DNA from: Fulvivirga aurantia
Lineage (GTDB): Bacteria; Bacteroidota; Bacteroidia; Cytophagales; Cyclobacteriaceae
Direction: 5' to 3'
Assembly: GCF_009711475.1 (NCBI RefSeq)
Contig: NZ_SMMD01000651.1
Span: 1-5,211 of the forward strand
Length of the DNA stretch: 5,211 bases
Shown here: positions 1 to 5,211 of the stretch, piece by piece
Layout of the letters: every line of letters begins with the position of its first letter
Position numbering within the stretch: the stretch's first letter is position 1
Translations under genes and position numbers: made by a program
Notes under the pieces: model-generated
Databases searched by the model: none
What the model saw: the letters and a program-made list of their open reading frames with translations, nothing else
What the model was told of the DNA's origin: nothing

Positions 1-2
1 AT

Positions 3-1865
3 GTAACGCTGAGGCGAAAGGGTAGTGGTAGGTACCTTTGGGCTTGTTGCCCGTTTCATGATGAGAAAACCCCATCGTTTTCTATCACACCGGAAAGAGG
101 GATTTATAAATGCTTTGGCTGTGGCAAATCAGGTGATACTATAAACTTTATTATGGAGCATGATGGTCTCAATTATCTTGAGGCTATAAGACACCTGGCT
201 CAAAAATACGGAATCGAGATTATTGAAGAGCAGCAATCTGATGAGCAGGCAGAAAAGCAAAATGAAAAAGACAGTTTATTCATAGTCCTTAGTTTCGCCA
301 ACGAATTTTTTAAAGAGAAGCTTAAGCAAAGTGATGAGGGGCGCTCGGTAGGGCTTAGCTATTTTAAAGAGCGAGGCTTTAATGAAAAACTCATCGATAA
401 ATTTGAGCTGGGTTATAGCCTCAATGAGTGGAGTGCACTGCATAAAGAGGCAGAATCTAAAGCTTACAGTGAGGAATTGCTGGAAAAAGCAGGACTTCTT
501 GTTGTAAAAAGTGAAGACAAGAAATATGACCGTTTCAGGGGACGAGTTATCTTTCCTATCCACAATATATCCGGAAAAGTTGTTGGTTTTGGTGCGCGTA
601 CATTAAAGAAAGATGATAAGCCAAAGTATCTCAACTCTCCTGAGAGTGAGGTTTATCATAAAAGTAAAATACTCTACGGCATCTATCAGGCAAAGCATGC
701 CATTCGCAAAGAAGATAATTGCTACCTGGTAGAGGGGTATACAGATGTTATCTCTCTCCATCAGTCTGATATTGATAATGTGGTGTCTTCATCCGGCACC
801 TCGCTTACGGAGGATCAGGTGAAGCTTATAAGCCGATTTTCTAAGAATATTACCGTTCTTTTTGATGGTGATGCTGCAGGTCTAAAAGCTTCTTTAAGAG
901 GTATCGACATGATACTTGAAGCGGGTATGAATGTGCGTACAGTGGTTTTCCCGGAAGGTGAAGACCCTGACAGCTATTCGCAAAAGTTGGGTACTACCGC
1001 ATTTAAGCAATTTTTAGCAGACAATACGGTTGATTTTATCAAATTTAAGGCAGGCCTGTATGCCGATGAGGCTTCTAAAGACCCGATAAAAAAGGCTGCA
1101 TCTATAAAGGAAATAGTCGGTAGTATAGCCAAGATACCTGACCCTGTGCAACGAGCAGTCTATCTTAAAGAGTCTTCTTCTCTGCTAGATATTGAGGAGA
1201 CCATCCTGCTTGCTGAAATGAACAAGCTTCTATTTAAGGAAAAGCGTCAGCAATCTGATATAGCCAAAAGACAACAGGAGGAGAGAGGTGCGTCAATTGA
1301 AGCCTTTATTGAGCAAAACACTGAAAAAGAGCCAATAAATAATGATAAACTCATCTCTCTGCAAGAACGCGAAAGTGTGAGAATCTTAATCAATTATGGA
1401 TTCAACGATATTGAGGAGGAGTTTAAATTATGTAATTACCTGCTTCAGGAGCTGGAAGATGTAAGCTTTATCACACCTATTTATAAAGAGATCGTTGATA
1501 TTTTTAAAGAACAATTGGCTGAGGGACGTGTAGTTGATAGTCAGTATTTGATTGCCAATGGGTCTCCTGAAATAAAGAAAGAGGTGGCAGACCTGGTGAC
1601 CGAGCGCTGGGAAGTAAGCCCAAACTGGAATGATAAATTTCAAATTTTTGTACCTGAGGAAGATGATGTGCTTGAGAGTGTAGTCTTAAGTAACGTGCTT
1701 AGACTTAAGTTTAGAGTTATACAGAAATTGATTGCTGATAATATGGCTAAGCTTAAAGTGGCTACTTCGGAAGAAGAGCAGGATCAGTTATTTAAGATAC
1801 ATGCAGAGCTCAAAAAGTCTGAAATGGAAATTGCGAAAGCCTTGGGTATAGTAGTTACCCGCTGA
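3..1865 (+). CDS. dnaG: DNA primase DnaG, 5'-truncated by the window edge
   Basis: DnaG synthesises the short RNA primers that start leading and Okazaki strands, working with the DnaB helicase in the cytoplasm. The frame is open from base 3, so 620 residues are visible. By comparison with E. coli and B. subtilis DnaG, roughly 20-25 N-terminal residues lie outside. Residues 16-40 form the CHC2 zinc finger (CPFH, 17 residues, CFGC; ligands Cys16, His19, Cys37, Cys40). The catalytic core follows, with FRGRV near 178 and KPKYLNSPE near 207. The TOPRIM acidic residues are Glu244 in EGYTDV, Asp288 and Asp290 in DGDAAG, and Asp321 and Asp323 in EDPDSY. The rest, to residue 620, is helical and charged, as expected for the DnaB-interacting C-terminal domain. 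The ATG at 153 is internal (residue 51), because starting there would remove the zinc finger. All key residues are intact. The identification is secure; the true start cannot be seen. Confidence 0.97.
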   Translation, partial: VTLRRKGSGRYLWACCPFHDEKTPSFSITPERGIYKCFGCGKSGDTINFIMEHDGLNYLEAIRHLAQKYGIEIIEEQQSDEQAEKQNEKDSLFIVLSFANEFFKEKLKQSDEGRSVGLSYFKERGFNEKLIDKFELGYSLNEWSALHKEAESKAYSEELLEKAGLLVVKSEDKKYDRFRGRVIFPIHNISGKVVGFGARTLKKDDKPKYLNSPESEVYHKSKILYGIYQAKHAIRKEDNCYLVEGYTDVISLHQSDIDNVVSSSGTSLTEDQVKLISRFSKNITVLFDGDAAGLKASLRGIDMILEAGMNVRTVVFPEGEDPDSYSQKLGTTAFKQFLADNTVDFIKFKAGLYADEASKDPIKKAASIKEIVGSIAKIPDPVQRAVYLKESSSLLDIEETILLAEMNKLLFKEKRQQSDIAKRQQEERGASIEAFIEQNTEKEPINNDKLISLQERESVRILINYGFNDIEEEFKLCNYLLQELEDVSFITPIYKEIVDIFKEQLAEGRVVDSQYLIANGSPEIKKEVADLVTERWEVSPNWNDKFQIFVPEEDDVLESVVLSNVLRLKFRVIQKLIADNMAKLKVATSEEEQDQLFKIHAELKKSEMEIAKALGIVVTR

Positions 1866-1928
1866 TTTTGCAGTTTAACGGCAATAAATGCATTTCGTCC
1901 GTAAAATATGCAACTTAACTAACGCTAG

Positions 1929-1959
1929 TTTGCCATTTGTCTGCATATCACTATAATTG
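1929..1959 (+). promoter_or_regulatory. Candidate promoter in the dnaG-ribBA gap
   Basis: TTTG at 1929-1932 is followed after 19 bases by TATAATTG at 1952-1959. This matches the Bacteroidota pattern of a -33 TTTG and a -7 TAnnTTTG with one mismatch. The same bases also read as a classical sigma-70 promoter, TTGCCA, 16 bases, TATAAT. It is the best promoter-like sequence in the gap. A start near 1964-1966 would give either a very short RNA ending at the terminator at 1988-2027 or the leader of ribBA. A short inverted repeat, AACTA/TAGTT (1917-1921 and 1926-1930), touches its -33 element and could be an operator, but it may be chance. No expression evidence is available. Confidence 0.45.
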
Positions 1960-1964
1960 AATCA

Positions 1965-2027
1965 TAAAGCCAACTATAGACAACGATATATCCCTTGGAG
2001 CCAGGTCTTCAAGGGATATTTTGTTTT
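1965..2027 (+). ncRNA. Candidate short RNA or attenuated leader
   Basis: This is the stretch of about 60 bases between the promoter-like sequence ending at 1959 and the U-rich tail of the hairpin terminator. It has no open reading frame of any length and no tRNA or FMN-riboswitch features that I can recognise. If both signals are real, the direct product is a small RNA made mostly of the terminator hairpin, or a prematurely ended ribBA leader. The call rests only on the spacing of the two signals. The alternative is that the terminator simply ends the dnaG transcript. The start point is a guess to within a few bases. Confidence 0.22.
1988..2027 (+). terminator. Rho-independent terminator after dnaG
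   Basis: A perfect 10-base stem, ATATCCCTTG (1988-1997) against CAAGGGATAT (2010-2019), extends inward by three more pairs (GAG/CTT, one of them G-U) to a six-base loop at 2001-2006. A T-rich tail, TTTTGTTTT, follows from 2019 to 2027. The upstream side is not A-rich when read from the other strand, so it should act on + strand transcription only. It lies about 120 bases after the dnaG stop codon and about 140 bases before ribBA, and so separates the two transcription units. Confidence 0.85.
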
Positions 2028-2111
2028 AGTCCCCTTCGTGACAAATGCCTTACTTTCTTATCGCATAAGTACACAAGCGAACATCTCTGAGAAAAAAATT
2101 GTTGATTCACC

Positions 2112-2132
2112 AGTACAGTTTTAGATAGTACT
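2112..2132. repeat. Short inverted repeat before ribBA
   Basis: AGTAC (2112-2116) and GTACT (2128-2132) are inverted copies 11 bases apart, with the second arm continuing an AGTACT palindrome. The repeat covers the weak -33 position of the candidate ribBA promoter, which is where a regulator binding site could lie. The arms are only five bases long, so chance occurrence in AT-rich DNA is quite possible. Confidence 0.2.
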
Positions 2133-2151
2133 TTATAAAAGACTATTTTTG
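2119..2151 (+). promoter_or_regulatory. Candidate ribBA promoter
   Basis: TATTTTTG at 2144-2151 fits the Bacteroidota -7 consensus TAnnTTTG exactly. The matching -33 element is weak: TTTT at 2119-2122, with a 21-base spacer. Transcription would begin only about 10-15 bases before the ATG at 2170, giving a very short leader. That is acceptable in a group that does not depend on Shine-Dalgarno pairing, but it makes the call uncertain. The alternative promoter is at 1929-1959, upstream of the terminator. Confidence 0.35.
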
Positions 2152-2169
2152 TGCATCTAAAAATCATCC

Positions 2170-3405
2170 ATGGCAGAGAATAACAATAACATAAAGCTTG
2201 ACAGCATCGAAGATGCAATTGAAGATATTAAAAACGGTAAAGTAATCATTGTAGTAGATGATGAAGATCGTGAAAATGAGGGTGACTTTATATGTGCTGC
2301 TGAGTGCATTACACCTGACATTGTCAACTTTATGGCTACACATGGTCGCGGTCTTATCTGCGCGCCAATAATCGAAGATAGAGCAGAAGAGCTCGACTTA
2401 GAGTTGATGGTAGGAAGAAATACCGCAGCTTTCGAAACCCCATTTACAGTATCAATCGACCTCATTGGTCATGGCTGTACCACAGGAATTTCAGCCCACG
2501 ACAGATTTAAAACTATTAAAGCACTTGCAGACCCCGATACCAAGCCTGAGGAGCTAGGTAAGCCGGGTCATATCTTTCCTCTCAAAGCCAAAAGGGGAGG
2601 TGTATTACGAAGAGCAGGACACACCGAAGCTGCTATCGATTTCGCAAGATTGGCAGGATTTAGGCCTGCGGGCGTATTAGTAGAAATAATGAATGAGGAT
2701 GGTACGATGGCTCGTCTACCAGACCTTGTCGGAGTTGCTGAGCGATTTGGATTGAAATTGGTTTCTATTCAAGATTTAATTCAATACCGTGTAGATAAAG
2801 AAAGCCTTATTAAAAGAGCCGTGGAAAAAGTAAATATGCCCACTGACTACGGTGATTTTAAACTAACAGCCTACGAGCAAACTAATACAGGTGATAACCA
2901 TCTGGCACTTACAAAAGGAAGCTGGGAGCCGGATGAACCTGTTCTGGTAAGGGTTCACTCCTCATGCGTGACAGGAGATATATTTGGCTCATGCCGTTGC
3001 GACTGTGGAGGTCAACTACATGCCGCTATGGAAATGGTAGAGAAAGCCGGCAAAGGTGTGGTAATTTATATGAATCAGGAGGGGCGTGGCATTGGCCTTG
3101 TAAATAAATTGAGAGCCTACAAATTGCAGGAAGAAGGACTTGATACCGTAGAGGCGAATGCTAAGCTTGGCTTCGAAATGGACCAAAGAGATTATGGTGT
3201 GGGAGCTCAGATTTTAAGAGACCTGGGTGTTAAGAAAATAAAATTAATATCTAATAACCCTAAAAAACGTGTAGGTCTTATAGGTTATGGTCTGGAAATT
3301 GTAGAAAACGTATTGATAGAAATTGAGCCCAATAAGCATAACGAAAAATATCTACAGACCAAGCGTGATAAAATGGGCCACCAAATTTTAAGAGATAAAT
3401 CATAA
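2170..3405 (+). CDS. ribBA: RibBA: DHBP synthase / GTP cyclohydrolase II
   Basis: This 411-residue bifunctional cytoplasmic enzyme performs both entry steps of riboflavin synthesis. Residues about 10-205 are the RibB domain, which converts ribulose 5-phosphate to 3,4-dihydroxy-2-butanone 4-phosphate. It shows [10 protein letters not shown] (30-39), THGRG (57-61), TGISAHDR (105-112) and RAGHTEA (148-154) with the metal-binding His151. Residues about 210-411 are GTP cyclohydrolase II, which opens GTP to a diaminopyrimidine phosphate. It shows zinc ligands Cys266, Cys277 and Cys279 (SCVTGD...RCDCG), QEGRGIGL, Tyr317 in RAY, and Asp338 and Arg340, corresponding to E. coli RibA Cys54/65/67, Tyr105, Asp126 and Arg128. 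Both halves keep the catalytic residues, so both activities are expected. A stop codon (2158-2160) lies three codons upstream in frame, and the first ATG after it gives the normal domain start. There is no visible ribosome-binding site and no FMN riboswitch. It is the first gene of a probable three-gene unit. Confidence 0.97.
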   Translation: MAENNNNIKLDSIEDAIEDIKNGKVIIVVDDEDRENEGDFICAAECITPDIVNFMATHGRGLICAPIIEDRAEELDLELMVGRNTAAFETPFTVSIDLIGHGCTTGISAHDRFKTIKALADPDTKPEELGKPGHIFPLKAKRGGVLRRAGHTEAAIDFARLAGFRPAGVLVEIMNEDGTMARLPDLVGVAERFGLKLVSIQDLIQYRVDKESLIKRAVEKVNMPTDYGDFKLTAYEQTNTGDNHLALTKGSWEPDEPVLVRVHSSCVTGDIFGSCRCDCGGQLHAAMEMVEKAGKGVVIYMNQEGRGIGLVNKLRAYKLQEEGLDTVEANAKLGFEMDQRDYGVGAQILRDLGVKKIKLISNNPKKRVGLIGYGLEIVENVLIEIEPNKHNEKYLQTKRDKMGHQILRDKS

Positions 3406-4020
3406 GTGAAGAGAGCTTTTGTACTTGTACTCATCGTTTTTTCTGCGTTCACAGCAAGGGCGCAGTTCCCTTCAGAAGTTTGGCATGAAGGTGAGGTAGT
3501 ACTGGCACAAGGTGATTCTTTAACAGGTTTAGTTAAGTACGATCTGGAAACTGATTTAGTACAGTTCACTACCGACCAACGAACAATTCAAACATTCACT
3601 GCTCGCAAACTATTGCATTTTGAGATTTTCGATAAGCTGTCTAACCGTTATCGACAATTTTACACGCTGCCATTTGGTCTTACCGGAGACTATCAGGCAC
3701 CCATAATATTTGAACTGGTTTTTGAAGGAAAAAAACTGACACTCCTCGGCCGAGAGGCGATAGAGTATCAGGTCACTAATTATCCATCGGCAGTAGCTGG
3801 AAGTTATACCAGACTGGAATTGGTGTTCACACATTTTTTCCTCACCGATGAAGGGAGAATTATCCAATTTGATGGGAAGAAAAATAGTTTGCTTAGAGGT
3901 GTTATGAGCAGAAAGTCATCTGAAATTAAAAAATTTATCAAATCAAATCATCTCAGATCAGACCGTAGAGGTGATCTGATAAAGATTGTTTCTTACTACA
4001 ATTCACTATACGAAGACTAA
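3406..4020 (+). CDS. Uncharacterised exported protein
   Basis: I do not recognise a named family for this 204-residue protein. Residues 1-19 look like a Sec signal peptide: Lys-Arg, then a hydrophobic run, then ARA before Gln20. A mature periplasmic or outer-membrane-associated protein is therefore likely; no lipobox is present. The mature part is rich in alternating hydrophobic residues (about 28-155), suggesting beta structure. It opens with a GEVVLAQGDSLTGLVKYD segment of the kind seen in Bacteroidota exported hypotheticals. It ends in a basic helical tail (about 168-202) finishing in IKIVSYYNSL. There are no cysteines and no evident catalytic motif. The start is GTG, fixed by the in-frame ribBA stop codon immediately before it (TAA then GTG, same frame). 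The next in-frame ATG is only at residue 167. No Shine-Dalgarno-like sequence is seen, so translation probably depends on ribosomes finishing ribBA. surE follows after 4 bases. The gene call is firm; the function is unknown. Confidence 0.85.
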   Translation: MKRAFVLVLIVFSAFTARAQFPSEVWHEGEVVLAQGDSLTGLVKYDLETDLVQFTTDQRTIQTFTARKLLHFEIFDKLSNRYRQFYTLPFGLTGDYQAPIIFELVFEGKKLTLLGREAIEYQVTNYPSAVAGSYTRLELVFTHFFLTDEGRIIQFDGKKNSLLRGVMSRKSSEIKKFIKSNHLRSDRRGDLIKIVSYYNSLYED

Positions 4021-4024
4021 TTTT

Positions 4025-4801
4025 ATGGCCGATAAAAAACCTTTGATTCTTGTATCTAACGATGACGGTATAACAGCGAAAGGCATTAGAAACCTTGTGG
4101 GTATCATGAAGGAGTTGGGCGATGTAATTGTTGTTGCTCCAGATGGACCTCAATCTGGTATGGGGCATGCCATTACGATAGGTAATACACTGCGGTTAGA
4201 AGAAACTGACATTTTTGAAGGTGTGACAGCCTATGAATGTAGTGGCACTCCGGCCGATTGTGTAAAGATGGCCAAACACTTTGTACTCAAAGATCGCAAG
4301 CCAGATCTCGTAGTGTCAGGAATCAATCACGGGAGCAACACCGCTATCAGTGTTTTATACTCAGGCACTATGTCGGCAGCCATTGAAGCGGCTGTTGAAG
4401 GCATACCGGCTATCGGCTTTTCTTTATGTGACTACTCTTCTGACGCAGATTTTTCTCATACCAGAGATTATGTAAAGAAGATTGCCAAACAGGTGCTGGA
4501 TAAGGGGCTTACCAAAGGTGTCGCTTTAAACGTAAATTTTCCACCAAAGCGTAATGAAGATATAAAAGGAGTGAAAATTTGCAGACAAGCAAACGCCAAA
4601 TGGCAGGAAGAATTTGACCAGCGATTTGACCCTCATGGGAGAAGATACTTTTGGCTGGCAGGCAACTTTGTTAATCACGACAAAGGTGAAGATAATGATG
4701 AGTGGGCGATAGCCAATAACTATGTTTCAGTAGTTCCTTGTCAGTTTGACCTGACAGCCCATCACGCCATTACCATCATTAATGATGAGTGGGATATTTA
4801 G
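4025..4801 (+). CDS. surE: 5'/3'-nucleotidase SurE
   Basis: SurE is a divalent-metal-dependent phosphatase that removes phosphate from nucleoside monophosphates in the cytoplasm and is associated with stress survival. This 258-residue protein has the normal family length. The active site is complete: LVSNDDG at 9-15 with metal ligands Asp13 and Asp14, PQSGMGH at 42-48 with Ser44, and SGINHGSN at 98-105 with Asn101. These correspond to E. coli Asp8, Asp9, Ser39 and Asn92. SGTPADCV (73-80) and YSGTMSAA(I)EA are also typical. The ATG at 4025 puts the first beta strand at residues 6-11 as in the family. A TTG start at 3986 would add 13 unrelated residues and overlap the gene before it. The 4-base gap to the upstream gene implies cotranscription with ribBA and the exported protein. 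A hairpin overlaps the stop codon. Confidence 0.96.
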   Translation: MADKKPLILVSNDDGITAKGIRNLVGIMKELGDVIVVAPDGPQSGMGHAITIGNTLRLEETDIFEGVTAYECSGTPADCVKMAKHFVLKDRKPDLVVSGINHGSNTAISVLYSGTMSAAIEAAVEGIPAIGFSLCDYSSDADFSHTRDYVKKIAKQVLDKGLTKGVALNVNFPPKRNEDIKGVKICRQANAKWQEEFDQRFDPHGRRYFWLAGNFVNHDKGEDNDEWAIANNYVSVVPCQFDLTAHHAITIINDEWDI

Positions 4802-4828
4802 AAGAAGTTACTATAAGCAACTTCTTCT
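4800..4828 (+). terminator. Probable terminator after surE
   Basis: AGAAGAAGTT (4800-4809) pairs with AACTTCTTCT (4819-4828), a perfect 10-base stem around a 9-base loop, followed by a T-rich stretch TTTGTCATTTT. The left arm begins inside the surE stop codon (4799-4801). The stem is AT-rich and the T tract is interrupted, so it is weaker than the one after dnaG. On the opposite strand it lies 9 bases past the stop of the convergent lipoprotein gene but has no good T tract there. It might nevertheless help separate the two converging transcripts. Confidence 0.55.
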
Positions 4829-4836
4829 TTGTCATT

Positions 4837-5211
4837 TTAGTTAACCTTTACATAAGTTTCGGTATAACCAGCTGCATTATCCTTCCATGAAAACTCTGTT
4901 TCAGAAGCTGATTGTATATTGTATACAACTTCAAATCCGAATACAGTTGTTGTAAAAGCTTGTCCGGTAAACGTATAGTCAAGAGATGCACTTCCAGCAT
5001 TACACCCATTAGAAGTATCTATTACGGCAACATCTAGTTTATTTTCAGTTATTGTGAGTATTGGTGGATCATTTTCACATGACTTATAGTCAGGATCTGT
5101 TGAATTTGTAAGCTTCCACTCGCCTAAAAACAGAGAAAGCTCATAGCTAGGAGCTTCATCATCATCTCCACAAGCAGTAAAAACTAAGCTAAAGGTAAAA
5201 AGAGCTAGTAA
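4837..5211 (-). CDS. Lipocalin-like lipoprotein, 5'-truncated by the window edge
   Basis: Read on the - strand, the frame is open from the right edge to a TAA at 4837-4839, giving 124 residues with no start codon inside the window. The visible N-terminus is hydrophobic (LLALFTFSLVFTAC), the end of a type II signal peptide with the lipidated Cys at visible residue 14 (5170-5172). GDDDE directly follows. Acidic residues just after the Cys are known in Bacteroidota as a signal for export to the cell surface, so a surface or outer-membrane lipoprotein is inferred. LGEWKLT (29-35) resembles the GxW start of small lipocalin-like domains, and the rest alternates in a beta-strand manner to GYTETYVKVN. 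Cys45 and Cys70 could form a disulfide. Only the start codon and perhaps 3-8 residues should be missing, making a protein of about 130 residues. It is convergent with surE. Ligand and role are unknown. Confidence 0.8.
   Translation of the reverse strand, partial: LLALFTFSLVFTACGDDDEAPSYELSLFLGEWKLTNSTDPDYKSCENDPPILTITENKLDVAVIDTSNGCNAGSASLDYTFTGQAFTTTVFGFEVVYNIQSASETEFSWKDNAAGYTETYVKVN

Noticed and set aside
153..1865. dnaG starting at the ATG at 153
   Set aside because: The frame continues upstream to base 3 and encodes the CHC2 zinc finger of the same protein.
1886..1895. Perfect palindrome AAATGCATTT shortly after the dnaG stop
   Set aside because: It is a ten-base AT-rich palindrome with no neighbouring promoter element or second copy, and chance is a sufficient explanation.
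1866..2169. FMN riboswitch before ribBA
   Set aside because: I looked for the conserved purine-rich core of the FMN element and its multi-stem layout and found neither. The only strong hairpin is a plain terminator.
2157..2465. A 102-residue serine-rich reading frame on the minus strand over the start of ribBA
   Set aside because: It is the complement of strongly conserved RibB codons, and its low-complexity composition is typical of an antisense shadow. The other minus-strand frames inside dnaG, the exported protein and surE are shadows for the same reason.
2170..4020. RibBA fused to the exported protein as one long reading frame
   Set aside because: The two are in the same frame, but a TAA separates them and the second begins with a proper signal peptide. 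RibBA also ends at its normal C-terminus.
3986..4801. surE starting at a TTG at 3986
   Set aside because: It would overlap the preceding gene by 35 bases and add 13 residues not found in the family. The ATG at 4025 gives the usual N-terminus just before LVSNDDG.
1..5211. Mobile element, CRISPR array or defence system
   Set aside because: No transposase, integrase, regularly spaced repeats, target-site duplications or toxin-antitoxin-like pairs are visible, and composition does not shift along the window.

Overview
The window is an ordinary-looking chromosomal segment of a Bacteroidota bacterium, most likely a Cytophagales-type marine or soil lineage. Four things point there: a fused RibBA, protein sequences of Bacteroidota character, no Shine-Dalgarno-like sequence before the genes, and promoter-like sequences of the TTTG / TAnnTTTG type. 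Base composition is moderately AT-rich and looks even across the window. There is no transposase, integrase, CRISPR array, tRNA or rRNA, and no sign of recent transfer.

Layout. (1) Positions 3-1865, + strand: almost all of dnaG, the replication primase, entering from the left edge without its start codon. (2) Positions 1866-2169: a 304-base gap holding a well-formed promoter-like sequence, then a strong hairpin terminator about 60 bases further on, then a second promoter-like element directly before ribBA. (3) Positions 2170-4801, + strand: a tight three-gene unit. It contains ribBA (riboflavin synthesis), a small exported protein of unknown function that starts on the base after the ribBA stop codon, and surE (5'-nucleotidase), which starts 4 bases after the stop of the unknown gene. 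(4) Positions 4800-4828: an AT-rich hairpin that overlaps the surE stop codon. (5) Positions 4837-5211, - strand: the 3' part of a convergent gene for a small lipocalin-like lipoprotein. It has no start codon inside the window and is easy to miss.

How they work together. DnaG makes primers for DNA replication and is separated from the next unit by a terminator. RibBA carries out the two entry reactions of riboflavin synthesis, from GTP and from ribulose 5-phosphate. The unknown secreted protein and SurE are probably cotranscribed with it, judging only from spacing. A functional link between riboflavin synthesis, the exported protein and the nucleotidase is possible but unproven. I found no clear new multi-gene system. 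The least explained items are the promoter-plus-terminator module before ribBA (small RNA or leader attenuator) and the exported protein sandwiched in the ribBA-surE unit.
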